Assembly: GCA_963848525.1 (NCBI GenBank)
Contig: CAWKDZ010000002.1
Location: 186,001-250,000, forward strand
Reading direction: 5' to 3'
DNA from: JACCTU01 sp963848525
GTDB taxonomy: Bacteria > Actinomycetota > Thermoleophilia > Gaiellales > Gaiellaceae
DNA length: 64,000 nucleotides
Shown here: positions 15,075 to 23,909 of the stretch, in pieces
How positions within the stretch are numbered: position 1 is the stretch's first letter
Layout of the letters: every line of letters begins with the position of its first letter
Notes under the pieces: generated by a model
What the model was told of the DNA's origin: nothing
The model's database searches: none
The model's input: the letters and a program-made list of their open reading frames with translations, nothing else
Program-made: the position numbers and the translations under genes

Positions 15075-16271
15075 GTGACGCGCGCACTCGCGATCATCGA
15101 CGGTGAGCACTACGCCTCGACCGTGCGCGACGCGCTCGCCGAGCTGCCGTACGACTTCGTCGGCGCGTACCTGATCGGCGGCACCGAGAAGCTGCGGGGC
15201 GGCGAGGAGTACGGCGTGCCCGTCGTGTCGTCGCTCGAGGCAGGTCTGGAACTGCGCCCCGAGCTCGTGCTCGACCTCTCCGACGAGCCGGTGCTCTCCC
15301 CGCCGGACCGGCTGCTGCTCGCGAGCCGTGTGCTCGCCGCGGGTGCCGCCTACGCGGGCGCCGACTTTCGCTTCGACCCGCCGGAGTTCGAGCCCTTCGA
15401 GCTCCCGTCGCTCGCGGTGATCGGGACGGGCAAGCGCGTCGGCAAGACGGCGGTCAGCGCGCACATCCTGCGGACGCTGCGCGAGCGCCACGACGTCGTC
15501 GCGGTGGCGATGGGGCGGGGAGGGCCGCGTGAGCCGGAGGTCGTGGACGTCAGGCCGACCGTCGACACGCTGCTCGAGCGCTCGCGCGCCGGCCACCACG
15601 CCGCCTCCGACTACCTCGAGCTCGCCGCGCTGACCGGCGCAGTCACCGTCGGCTGCAGGCGCGCGGGCGGTGGGCTCGCCGGCGCTGTTGGGACGTCGAA
15701 CGTGCGCGAGGGTGCGCGGGTTGCCGTGTCGCTGCGACCCGAGCTCGTCGTCTTCGACGGCAGCGGTGCCGCGATCCCGCCGGTCGACGTCGACGCGCGC
15801 GTGTGCGTCGTCGGCCGCGGACATGACGCGACCTCGTACCTGAACGCGTACCGCGTGCTCGTCTCCGACCTCGTCGTCGCGACCGAGCCCGTCGACGCGG
15901 CGCCGATCCGCCGCCTCAAGGAGGTGCCGGTCGTGCAGGTCGAGCTACGCCTCAGTCCGCTCGAGCCGTTGAACGGCCGACGGGTCGCCGTCTTCACCGC
16001 CGGAGAGGTGCCGACCGACGAGCTCGACGGCGAGGTCGTGCACGTGTCCCGCAGCCTCTCCGATCGCGGCCGTCTCCGCGAGGAGCTCGAGCGCGTCGAC
16101 GCCGACGTCTACCTCGTCGAGCTGAAGGCCGCGGCGATCGACGTCGTCGCCGAGGAGGGCTCGCGCAAGGGGGTCGAGGTCGTCCTCGCCGCGAACGAGG
16201 TCGTCTCGGTCGAAGGCGGCGATCTCGACGAGGAGATCGAGCGGCTCGTCGACGTCGGAGTGGCCGCATGA
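15075..16271 (+). CDS. Cyclic 2,3-diphosphoglycerate synthetase
   Basis: This 398-residue protein matches the cyclic 2,3-diphosphoglycerate (cDPG) synthetase family first characterised in Methanothermus. Shared blocks include IDGEHY, IGGTEKL, VLDLSDEPV, the nucleotide-binding IGTGKRVGKTAVSA (~116-129), AMGRGGPREPE (~145), TVGCRRAGGG (~191) and DGSGAAIPPV (~228). The enzyme closes 2,3-diphosphoglycerate to the cyclic anhydride using ATP, a potassium counter-ion and protein-stabilising solute in methanogens. The gene overlaps 2-phosphoglycerate kinase by 4 bp (ATGA), so both enzymes of the pathway are coupled. It is shorter than the archaeal protein (about 460 residues). GTG 15075 is chosen because it immediately precedes the first conserved block. 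Confidence 0.88.
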   Translation: MTRALAIIDGEHYASTVRDALAELPYDFVGAYLIGGTEKLRGGEEYGVPVVSSLEAGLELRPELVLDLSDEPVLSPPDRLLLASRVLAAGAAYAGADFRFDPPEFEPFELPSLAVIGTGKRVGKTAVSAHILRTLRERHDVVAVAMGRGGPREPEVVDVRPTVDTLLERSRAGHHAASDYLELAALTGAVTVGCRRAGGGLAGAVGTSNVREGARVAVSLRPELVVFDGSGAAIPPVDVDARVCVVGRGHDATSYLNAYRVLVSDLVVATEPVDAAPIRRLKEVPVVQVELRLSPLEPLNGRRVAVFTAGEVPTDELDGEVVHVSRSLSDRGRLREELERVDADVYLVELKAAAIDVVAEEGSRKGVEVVLAANEVVSVEGGDLDEEIERLVDVGVAA

Positions 16272-17158
16272 CGTCGCATCCACGCCACGCGGAGCCGCTC
16301 CCGCTCGGCGGCGACGACGTCCCGTACTCGAAGGGGCTGATGGCGCGCGCTCTGATCGCCGTCGGGCTGACGCCGGTCCGGGCGCACGAGCTCGCGCGGC
16401 GCGTCGACGACGACCTGAAGGCGCGCGGCGAGACTGTCGCCGACCTCGACCGCATCGAGGAGCTCGCCGAGAACGACCTGATCATGCGCCGGCTGCGCCA
16501 GTACCTCGCGCTCCGCGAGCTCGACCTGCCCGTCGTCGTCCTGCTCGGCGGGGCAACCGGGACGGGCAAGTCGACCGTCGCGACCGAGCTCGCGTACCGG
16601 CTCGGGATCACCCGCGTCACGTCGACCGACTTCATCCGGCAGACGATGCGCGCGTTCTTCTCCGAGGACTTCATGCCCTCGATCCACTTCTCGAGCTTCG
16701 AGGCCGCGGACGCGCTGCGCGAGCCGAAGGTCGCCGACGACCCCTGCATCGCCGGCTTCCTCGAGCAGTCGCGCAACGTGCTCGTCGGCGTCCACGCCGC
16801 GCTCGACCGTGCGCTCGAGGAGGGCTGGTCGATGGTGCTCGAGGGCGTGCACATCGTTCCCGGCCTGATCCGGGTGCCTCCGACCGAGGCCGTCGTCGCC
16901 CAGTGCGTGCTCCAGATCGAGGATCCCGACGAGCACGCGCTGCACTTCTACGTTCGCGACGCGGCGTCGGACGGCGTACGTCCGGTGACGCGCTACCTCG
17001 ACCGCTTCGACGAGATCCGTCGCATCCAGGAGGCACTCGTCCGCCGCGCCCACCGTGAGGACGTTCCCGTGCTCGAGAGCTCGAGCATCGAGCACGCCGT
17101 CACGGAGGCGCTCGAGCTCGTGCTCGCGGGGGTCGCGCGTGTGGAACGCGTTCCGTGA
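16268..17158 (+). CDS. 2-phosphoglycerate kinase
   Basis: A 296-residue kinase that makes 2,3-diphosphoglycerate from 2-phosphoglycerate, the first committed step to cDPG. The N-terminal ~20-80 segment (PYSKGLMARALIAVGLTP onward) is an ATP-cone-like domain typical of the family. A P-loop kinase domain with GGATGTGKST (94-103) follows. Motifs RVTSTDFIRQTMR and LEGVHIVPG continue the family signature. It starts at ATG overlapping the synthetase stop and itself overlaps the fructose-bisphosphatase GTG by 4 bp, so the three genes form one translationally coupled unit. Confidence 0.88.
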   Translation: MTSHPRHAEPLPLGGDDVPYSKGLMARALIAVGLTPVRAHELARRVDDDLKARGETVADLDRIEELAENDLIMRRLRQYLALRELDLPVVVLLGGATGTGKSTVATELAYRLGITRVTSTDFIRQTMRAFFSEDFMPSIHFSSFEAADALREPKVADDPCIAGFLEQSRNVLVGVHAALDRALEEGWSMVLEGVHIVPGLIRVPPTEAVVAQCVLQIEDPDEHALHFYVRDAASDGVRPVTRYLDRFDEIRRIQEALVRRAHREDVPVLESSSIEHAVTEALELVLAGVARVERVP

Positions 17159-18132
17159 CGGACGCCCGGCGGCCGTGCCTGTGTGAGTCGTACGCGCGCG
17201 TGACCGAGCGGGCCGCGCTGGCCGGAGCCCGCTGGCTCGGCCGCGCCGACCGCGAGGGCGCCGAGGACGCGACCTTCTCCGCCATGCGCGGGGCGCTGGA
17301 CGAGCTCTCGATCGCCGGGCGGATCGTGATCGGCGCGCCCGAGGAGGACGGCCACCTGCCGGTCGGTGCCGTCGTGGGTGCGGGCGGGGAGGACGTCGAC
17401 CTCGCGCTCGACCCGCTCGAGGGTCGCGGCGTCGTCGCGCGGGGCGGGCCGGGGGCCATGTCGATGATCGCGGTCGGCGATCCGGGCTCGCTGCTGACGC
17501 TGCCCGACATGTACATGCGCAAGGTCGCGGTCGGCCCGCGTGCCCGCGGCTCGATCGATCTCGGCAAGCCGATCGAGGAGAACGTGCGCGCGATCGCCGA
17601 CGCGTTCGGCCGCAACGTCAACGACATCACGACGATCGTGCTCGACCGCCCGCGCCACCACGACCTGATCGAGGAGATCCGCCGCGCGGGCGCTCGGATC
17701 AAGCTGATCCAGGACGGCGACGTGACCGCATCCATCTCCGCGGCCGTGCGCGGGACGAACGACCATCTCGCGATCGGGATCGGCGGCACGCGCCAGGCCG
17801 TGCTCAGCGCGGCCGCGCTGCGCTGCCTCGGCGGCGAGCTGCAGGCGCAGCTCTGGCCGACCACGCGCAGCGAGATCGACGAGGCGCGCGAGCAGGGAAT
17901 CGACGACGTCTACCGCGTCTTCACGACCGAGGAGCTCGCCGCGGGCGAGGTGATCGTCGCCGCGACGGGCGTCTCGAACGGCGATCTCCTTCGCGGTGTG
18001 CGCTTCTACGCGGACAGTGCTCGCACGCACTCGCTCGTCATGTGCACGCGCTGCAACTGGGTCCGGTTCATCGACGGGATCCACTTCTTCGCCCGCGAGC
18101 GGCGCGAGGAGGTGCGCCTGCTCGGGTACTGA
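17155..18132 (+). CDS. glpX: Fructose-1,6-bisphosphatase class II (GlpX)
   Basis: A 325-residue metal-dependent fructose-bisphosphatase of gluconeogenesis. The class II metal site DPLEGRG (86-92) is visible, as are the family segments MYMRKVAVGP and VATGVSNGDLL-like (AATGVSNGDLL). The length fits the family. It is the third gene of the cDPG operon, coupled by a GTGA overlap. That links cDPG formation to gluconeogenic flux, since 2-phosphoglycerate is an intermediate of the same pathway; this functional link is inference. Confidence 0.95.
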   Translation: MTDARRPCLCESYARVTERAALAGARWLGRADREGAEDATFSAMRGALDELSIAGRIVIGAPEEDGHLPVGAVVGAGGEDVDLALDPLEGRGVVARGGPGAMSMIAVGDPGSLLTLPDMYMRKVAVGPRARGSIDLGKPIEENVRAIADAFGRNVNDITTIVLDRPRHHDLIEEIRRAGARIKLIQDGDVTASISAAVRGTNDHLAIGIGGTRQAVLSAAALRCLGGELQAQLWPTTRSEIDEAREQGIDDVYRVFTTEELAAGEVIVAATGVSNGDLLRGVRFYADSARTHSLVMCTRCNWVRFIDGIHFFARERREEVRLLGY

Positions 18133-18167
18133 CGACCGCCCTGCCATGCTCTGGACAGACGTTCGAG

Positions 18168-21038
18168 ATGCCCGACCACCAGCCGCCACCTGAGACGTCG
18201 CGGGACAAGGCCGGCGTCTTCGTCTCGTACGCCCGCGAGGACGCAGCGATCGTCGACCGCCTCGCGGCGGCACTTCGAGCGAGCGGCCGCGAAGTGTGGA
18301 TCGACACCGACCACATCCGCGGCACCGAAGAGTGGGCGCGGGCGGTCGACGCGGGGATCGAGGCGTCCGACGCAGTGGCCTTCGTCCTCAGCCCGCCATT
18401 CCTCGACTCCGAGCAGTGCCGCCGCGAGCTCGAGCACGCGGTGCGCAACGGCAAGCGACTCGTGCCGCTGCTCGCACGCGAAGTCGATTCAGGCGCTGTG
18501 CCGCCTGAGCTCGCGCGCCTCAACTGGATCAACGTCGGCGGCGATGAAGCAGCGTCCGCCCGCTCGCTCGAGGAAGCGCTCGACACAGACCTGGACTGGG
18601 TGCGCGCGCACACCGACCTCCTCGTCCGCGCGGTCGCGTGGGAGGCTCGAAGCGAAGACCGCGGGCTGCTGCTTCGCGGGAGACCGCTCGCGGACGCTGA
18701 AGGCTTCCTCGCAACAGCGGCTGGGAAGGATCCGCCCCCGGCACCACTCCAGGTCCGCTACGTGCTGGCCGGGCGTCACGCCGCGACCCGACGCCAGCGG
18801 GCAACGATCGCGGTTGTGACGACGTTCCTGATCGTCGCAGTGGCACTCGGCATCGTCGCCCTCGTTCAGCGCAACCGAGCTATCCACCAGGCGAACATCG
18901 CGTGGTCGCGTCAGCTTGCGAGCTCGAGCAATGCGATCGCCGAGAGCGACCCGGAGCTCGCGCGCCTGCTCGCCATCGAGGCGATGGACCGAGAGGAAAC
19001 ACCGGAAGCGGTCGCGGTGCTCAGACGTGTCGTCGCTCAGCCCGCGCTCGGCATTCACACGGCATCGGATGCGGCGGTGGTCGCCCTGTCGTCGGACGGG
19101 CGTCGGGTGGCGGTACGTGCACCCAACAACACGCTCGAGGTGCTCGATGTCGAGTCAGGTCGTCGCGTCGCGTCGAGCATGGAGCGCGTGAGCGCCACGG
19201 GAACGGTGGCCCTCGCGGCAAACGGCGGCGTGCTGGCGGCCACGAACGCGGGCGGCGCAATCCTCTGGGACATAGAAGACGACCGTCGCTCACGAGTGCG
19301 CGGGCGGTTCTCGGCGCTGCGGTTCAGTCCCGACGGCTCGAAGCTGCTGCTGGTCGAGCACACAGGGTCGATCGCGATCGTCGATATACGTCGCCCCGAG
19401 CGGCGCGTGACGCTCCCGGCGCGCGCCGGCGACTCATCGGTGTTCCCAGGCGCCCCGACCGCGACGTTCGCACCGCGTGCGGAGCAGGTCGTGACGTGGA
19501 ACGAGGAAGCTCTCGAAGCCCGGATCTGGGATGCGCGTACGGGCGCGCTCCAGTCGAGACTGCGCCACGGCGCCGGCATCACTGCAGCGGGCATCTCGCA
19601 GGACGGTGACCTTGCGCTCACTGCGGGTCGCGACATGACCGTTCGCTTCTGGGACACGGGCACGGGAGCCGAGACTCGGCGGCCGATCACGGTGCCGTCG
19701 GCGGACAACGACGATTTCGACCTCGACATCGCGGCAGCCTCGTTTTCGCCTCAGAGCTCGGCGTTTGTGACCACCCTGACCCAGGACCACATCCACGTCT
19801 GGCGCACCAGCGACGCAAAGCTGCAGCTGAGCCTGGTCAACAGGTTCGACTACCTCCTCGAGCAGGGATTCGGTCCGAAGGACCCGTATCTCCTGACTGG
19901 GTCGGGAATCCGCGATTGGGTCCACAACCGCAAGGTCGTAGATCCGCCGATGGGTGTAACGCTCGTCCATGAAGACGGATCCTTCGACTCGGTCGAGCGG
20001 CTCGGAGACCAATCGACGCGTGTGTGGTCAGGGCTGACCGAGTCGACGCTCGTCGACTTCGGGCGGAGGGCCGCCGACGTGTCGTCCGCGGGCGGTCTCG
20101 TCGCCGTGGGGTACACGGACGGAACGGCGGAGGTGCGTCGAGCTCGGGGAGCGCGCACCTTGCTGCGGGTCCCGGGCAAGCGCCGAGAGCAGGTTGGTGT
20201 CGAGCTCTCAGGCGACGGCCGCAGGTTGGCGGTCGAACGAGGAAGCGGGGTCGAGGTGTGGGACCTGCGGGCGGGCGAGCGGCGGACGCTCGATCCATCG
20301 ATCAGCGCTGCGATCGCGTTCAGCGCGGACGGCAGTCGCCTCTTGGTGTTCCGGAGCACGGGTGCCGGCGCGTTCGACGTGATCGACACCGGGACCGGCG
20401 CGCCGACCGGCAAGACGTTTCCTCCCCGTACCACGCTCATCCGCGCCGCAGCGCTCTCGCCCGACGGCCGACTGTTCGTTCGACCGACTGCCGACCACAC
20501 GATCGACGTTTTCCGCGTCGTGGACGGCGTTCGCGTGGGCCAGCCGCTCCGTGGCCACAGCAACCAGGCCGCACACCTTGCCGTCTCGCCTGACAACACT
20601 CTCGTCGCCTCCGGCGGCTTCGACGGCGCCGTGATCATCTGGGACATCGACAACAGCCGGCGGGTCGCGACTCTGCGGGCCCACGACGGTGTCGTCACGC
20701 GCGTCCTCTTCAGCCCGGACGGTCGCTGGCTCCTCACACGCAGCACCGACGGCACTCTGCGCGTCTGGGAAGCTCGGACCGGCGCGCCGGTCGCGGCGTG
20801 GACCGACCTTCCCGCCCTGCCCACGCCAAGGGGAATCGACGCGCCGCCAGTCGCGGATCTCGGGCTCGACTTCTCCCCTTCGGGCGAAGAGCTCCTCCGC
20901 GCCGACGAGAGCTTCGTCTACCGCCTGCCCTGCCAAGCGTGTGCGGAGCCCGACGAGCTTCTCGCACGAGCGAGACTGGAAACTCGCCGTTCGCTCACCC
21001 GCGCCGAGCGGCTGGAATACCTCCACGAAGGCGGCTAG
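18168..21038 (+). CDS. TIR domain-transmembrane-WD40 protein
   Basis: A 956-residue protein in three parts. Residues 16-130 are a TIR domain (VFVSYAREDAAIVDRL, then SEQCRREL in which Glu87 fits the catalytic glutamate of NAD-cleaving TIRs). Residues 140-210 are the linker common to TIR/WD40 and TIR/NTPase proteins, with a membrane helix at ~212-233. The rest holds about eleven WD40-like blades (WDIEDD, IWDARTG, FWDTGTG, VWDLRAG, IWDIDNS, VWEARTG). The TIR is predicted cytoplasmic and the propeller extracytoplasmic, or reversed. Roles as a signalling or defence NADase are inference. A paralogue lies at 54368-57160. ATG 18168 is chosen over the upstream open frame, which is glpX antiframe. It is 35 bp after glpX. 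Confidence 0.85.
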   Translation: MPDHQPPPETSRDKAGVFVSYAREDAAIVDRLAAALRASGREVWIDTDHIRGTEEWARAVDAGIEASDAVAFVLSPPFLDSEQCRRELEHAVRNGKRLVPLLAREVDSGAVPPELARLNWINVGGDEAASARSLEEALDTDLDWVRAHTDLLVRAVAWEARSEDRGLLLRGRPLADAEGFLATAAGKDPPPAPLQVRYVLAGRHAATRRQRATIAVVTTFLIVAVALGIVALVQRNRAIHQANIAWSRQLASSSNAIAESDPELARLLAIEAMDREETPEAVAVLRRVVAQPALGIHTASDAAVVALSSDGRRVAVRAPNNTLEVLDVESGRRVASSMERVSATGTVALAANGGVLAATNAGGAILWDIEDDRRSRVRGRFSALRFSPDGSKLLLVEHTGSIAIVDIRRPERRVTLPARAGDSSVFPGAPTATFAPRAEQVVTWNEEALEARIWDARTGALQSRLRHGAGITAAGISQDGDLALTAGRDMTVRFWDTGTGAETRRPITVPSADNDDFDLDIAAASFSPQSSAFVTTLTQDHIHVWRTSDAKLQLSLVNRFDYLLEQGFGPKDPYLLTGSGIRDWVHNRKVVDPPMGVTLVHEDGSFDSVERLGDQSTRVWSGLTESTLVDFGRRAADVSSAGGLVAVGYTDGTAEVRRARGARTLLRVPGKRREQVGVELSGDGRRLAVERGSGVEVWDLRAGERRTLDPSISAAIAFSADGSRLLVFRSTGAGAFDVIDTGTGAPTGKTFPPRTTLIRAAALSPDGRLFVRPTADHTIDVFRVVDGVRVGQPLRGHSNQAAHLAVSPDNTLVASGGFDGAVIIWDIDNSRRVATLRAHDGVVTRVLFSPDGRWLLTRSTDGTLRVWEARTGAPVAAWTDLPALPTPRGIDAPPVADLGLDFSPSGEELLRADESFVYRLPCQACAEPDELLARARLETRRSLTRAERLEYLHEGG

Positions 21039-21083
21039 CGGCGCCGATTCCCGAGTGCCCTTCGCGAGCGGACGCAACGCCGC

Positions 21084-21089
21084 TAGCCT
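21084..21089 (+). promoter_or_regulatory. Leaderless -10 box for the SufT-like gene
   Basis: TAGCCT is followed by 6 nt (GTCTGT) and the ATG at 21096. Confidence 0.55.
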
Positions 21090-21095
21090 GTCTGT

Positions 21096-21395
21096 ATGCC
21101 GACGAAGGACGACGTGGTCGAGGCCCTGCGGGCCGTCGAGGATCCCGAGCTCGGGATGGACATCGTCGACCTCGGCCTGCTCTACGACGTCGAGGTCGAG
21201 GGGCCGAAGGTCAAGGTGATCCACTCGCTCACCTCGATGGGCTGCCCGGCCGGCCCGATGATCCAGGAGGACATCCACAACGTCGCATCGTCGATCGACG
21301 GCGTGGACGAGGTGGAGATCGAGCTGACCTGGGACCCGCCGTGGACGCCCGAGCGGATGTCGGACGACGCGAAGTTCATTCTCGGCTTCGGCTAG
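21096..21395 (+). CDS. SufT/MIP18 family (DUF59) iron-sulfur assembly protein
   Basis: A 99-residue single-domain protein of the MIP18/PaaD/SufT family. It shows the hallmark DPELGMDIVDLGLLYDV, a conserved cysteine in SLTSMGCPAGPMI, and the ending ELTWDPPWTPERMSDDAK. The family helps insert or mature iron-sulfur clusters on target proteins. It stands alone, away from a suf operon, and is followed 5 bp later by a small ATPase gene, with which it is probably co-transcribed. Confidence 0.9.
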   Translation: MPTKDDVVEALRAVEDPELGMDIVDLGLLYDVEVEGPKVKVIHSLTSMGCPAGPMIQEDIHNVASSIDGVDEVEIELTWDPPWTPERMSDDAKFILGFG

Positions 21396-21400
21396 AGCCG

Positions 21401-21928
21401 ATGCGGCGCGTCGCCGTCATGGGGATCTCCGGGAATGGGAAGACGACCCTCTCCCGGCGGCTGGCCGCGCAGCTCGACGTTCCGTACGTCGAGCTCGACG
21501 CGATCTACCACCAACCCGGCTGGACGGAGCTCCCGCTCGACGAGTTTCGGGCCCGCGTCGACGAGGCCACGCGCGGCGACGGCTGGGTCGTCGACGGCTC
21601 GTACAGGCATTTCGTCGGCGACATCGTCGTCGGTCGCGCGGAAACCCTCGTCTGGCTCGACCAGCCGCTCCCGCTCGTTCTCTGGCGCCTGAGCAGGCGC
21701 GCCGTCCGCGACATCCGCACGCAGCGCGACCTCTTCAACGGCAACCGCCAGAACTGGCGCTTTGCGTTCTTCCAGCGGGACTCGCTCGTTTCGTACGCGG
21801 CCACGCAGTATTTCCGCAGGCGCCGGGAGTGGCCCGAGTGGCTCGCCACCTTCCCGAACCTCGAAGTCGTCCGGCTCCGCTCACCCAACGAGGTGGAGCG
21901 GTGGCTCGACGCGACTATCCGACGGTGA
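21401..21928 (+). CDS. P-loop kinase-like ATPase (FlaR/topology modulation-like)
   Basis: A 175-residue nucleoside/adenylate-kinase-like protein. Walker A is GISGNGKTT (~8-16). A D-x-Y/W substrate-binding segment (VELDAIYHQPGW) and the helical RLSRRAVRD lid follow. This arrangement is typical of the adenylate-kinase-related family often labelled topology modulation protein or FlaR. The substrate is unknown. ATG 21401 starts 5 bp after the SufT-like stop. Its 3' end overlaps the convergent dehydrogenase gene by 14 bp. Confidence 0.75.
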   Translation: MRRVAVMGISGNGKTTLSRRLAAQLDVPYVELDAIYHQPGWTELPLDEFRARVDEATRGDGWVVDGSYRHFVGDIVVGRAETLVWLDQPLPLVLWRLSRRAVRDIRTQRDLFNGNRQNWRFAFFQRDSLVSYAATQYFRRRREWPEWLATFPNLEVVRLRSPNEVERWLDATIRR

Positions 21929-22892
21929 GGACGATCTTGCCCAGCTGCTCGCCGGCCTCGAGCCGCTCGTGCGCCTCGCGGATCGCTTCGAGCGGGAGGA
22001 CGCGGTCGATCACCGGCTTCGCCTGCCCGGTGCGCACGAGCTCGTAGACCGCCTCGAAGTCCGCGCGCGTCCCCATCGTCGAGCCCACGATCGTCAGCTG
22101 CTTCCACCAGACGCGGTGGAGCTGGGCGGGCGGATTCGGGCCGCTCGTCGCGCCGCAGACCGCGACACGCCCGCCCGGCTTGACCGCTCCGAGGGACGTC
22201 TTCCAGGTCGCCTCGCCCACATGCTCGACGACGACGTCGACGCCGCCGAGCTCCTTCGCCGCGGCCGCGACGTCGCCGCTCGCGTGGTTCACCGTCGCGT
22301 CTGCTCCGAGCGCACGAGCGTGCTCGAGCTTCTGGTCGCTCGACGAGGTCGCGAGCACGTTCGCGCCGAGCGCCTTCGCGATCGTCAGCGCGGCGGTCGC
22401 GACGCCGCCGCCGATCCCCCAGACGAGCACCCACTCGCCCGCGCGCAGCCCCGCCCGCGTGACGAGCATCCGGTACGCGGTTTCGAAGACGAGCGGGAAT
22501 GCGGCAGCCTGCTCGAACGAGAGCCCCTCGTCGAGCGGGTAGACGTTGGCCGCCGGCACGGCGATCAGCTCGGCGTGCGTGCCGTCGGTGTGCTCGCCGA
22601 TCACGGTGATGCGGTTGTCGTGCTCGAGTCCCGGGTTGATGACGACGCGCTGCCCGCGCTCGAAGCCGTCGACCTCGGCGCCCGTGGACTCGACGAGGCC
22701 GGCGCCGTCGGCCCCGAGGATGCGCGGCTTCGGCACCGAAGGAAGCCCCTTGCGCACCCAGAGGTCGAGGTGGTTGAGCGAGACCGCGCGGAGTCTGATC
22801 AGCACCTCGCCCGCGGCCGGTGACGGATCGGGTGCGTCCTCGTAACGCAGGACCTCCGGTCCGCCGTCCTCGTGGATCCTGACGGCCTTCAC
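21915..22892 (-). CDS. Zinc-binding-type alcohol dehydrogenase/quinone oxidoreductase (MDR)
   Basis: A 325-residue medium-chain dehydrogenase/reductase. It shows the GroES-like N-terminal fold (LRAVSLNHLDLWVRKG, ILGADGAGLVES) and a Rossmann domain with GIGGGVATAALTIAKALGA and an NADPH-type loop (ATSSSDQK). Catalytic-zinc cysteines are not evident, which favours the zinc-independent quinone-oxidoreductase branch. The substrate is unknown. GTG 22892 begins MKAVRIHEDGG, the normal family start. Only 15 bp separate it from the divergent queG start, so the two promoters must overlap. Confidence 0.85.
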   Translation of the reverse strand: MKAVRIHEDGGPEVLRYEDAPDPSPAAGEVLIRLRAVSLNHLDLWVRKGLPSVPKPRILGADGAGLVESTGAEVDGFERGQRVVINPGLEHDNRITVIGEHTDGTHAELIAVPAANVYPLDEGLSFEQAAAFPLVFETAYRMLVTRAGLRAGEWVLVWGIGGGVATAALTIAKALGANVLATSSSDQKLEHARALGADATVNHASGDVAAAAKELGGVDVVVEHVGEATWKTSLGAVKPGGRVAVCGATSGPNPPAQLHRVWWKQLTIVGSTMGTRADFEAVYELVRTGQAKPVIDRVLPLEAIREAHERLEAGEQLGKIVLTVG

Positions 22893-22907
22893 GGCACAAT
22901 GAGACGC

Positions 22908-23909
22908 ATGACGGGGGGTGAGCTTAGTCGGCTCGCGTCCGAGCTCGGCCTCGATGCGGTGGGCGCCGCGCGCGTTGCCGCGTACGAGGAGACCGAGCGT
23001 CACATCGCCGAACGCCGCGCGCGCGGGCTCTTCGCCGACATGAAGTTCACGATGGCGCGGCCCGAGGTGTCGTGCCATCCCGAGCGCCTGCTCGCGGGTG
23101 CACGAACGGTGGTCTCGGCTGCGCTCTGCTACTACCGGCCGGAGCCGGAGCAGCCGCCGGGGACCGGCAGGCTGCCGCGGTACACATGGCGCGACGCGTA
23201 CGCAGAGCTGCGAGAGAAGCTCGACGCGCTCGGCCGGCGCCTCGGCGGCGAGTACCGCGTGCTCGTCGACGAGAACGACCACGTCGACCGCGAAGCGGCG
23301 GCGCGCTCCGGCGTCGGCTTCTACGGTAAGAACACGCTGTTGATCACGCGGCGGCACGGCTCGTGGGTCGTGCTGGGCACGCTGGTCACCGAGGCCGAGC
23401 TGGAGCCGACTCCGCCGCTCGCGACCGACTGCGGCGAGTGCCGGCTCTGCATCGACGCGTGTCCGACCGGTGCGCTCGACGAGCCGGGCGTGCTCGACTC
23501 GACCCGCTGCCTCTCCTACTGGACGCAGGCGCCGGCCCCGGTCCCGCCCGAGTACCGCGCGGCCCTCGAGGATCGCGTCTACGGGTGCGACATCTGCCAG
23601 GACGTCTGCCCGTGGAACCGCGGAGTCGAGAAGCGGCGCGCGGACGCGCCGCTCGCCGAAGGCGACGAGCCGTTCGTCTCGCTCGTGGACTGGCTCGAGG
23701 CCGACGACGCGGAGCTCCGCAGCCGCTACGACCGGCTCTACTTCCCGCGCAACGACCCGCGCTACCTGCGCCGGAACGCGCTCGTCGCGGCCGGAAACGT
23801 CGGCGGGCCCGCCGAGCGCGCCGCCGCGAAGCGCTACCTCGCCGGGGACGACGAGCTGCTGCGCGAGCAGGCCGAGTGGGCGGTGGAGCGAATCGAGGAG
23901 CGGACGTGA
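22908..23909 (+). CDS. queG: Epoxyqueuosine reductase
   Basis: QueG performs the last step of queuosine synthesis in tRNA, reducing epoxyqueuosine with cobalamin and iron-sulfur clusters. The 333-residue protein has both cluster motifs (CGECRLCIDACPTGAL and CDICQDVCPWN), the N-terminal cobalamin-binding region with RYTWRDAY, and a C-terminal HEAT-like tail. queA and tgt occur 17 kb away on the same strand. The start is ATG 22908, with a CACAAT sequence 7 nt before it; ATG 22899 is an alternative three codons upstream. The stop overlaps the histidine kinase GTG by 4 bp. Confidence 0.95.
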   Translation: MTGGELSRLASELGLDAVGAARVAAYEETERHIAERRARGLFADMKFTMARPEVSCHPERLLAGARTVVSAALCYYRPEPEQPPGTGRLPRYTWRDAYAELREKLDALGRRLGGEYRVLVDENDHVDREAAARSGVGFYGKNTLLITRRHGSWVVLGTLVTEAELEPTPPLATDCGECRLCIDACPTGALDEPGVLDSTRCLSYWTQAPAPVPPEYRAALEDRVYGCDICQDVCPWNRGVEKRRADAPLAEGDEPFVSLVDWLEADDAELRSRYDRLYFPRNDPRYLRRNALVAAGNVGGPAERAAAKRYLAGDDELLREQAEWAVERIEERT

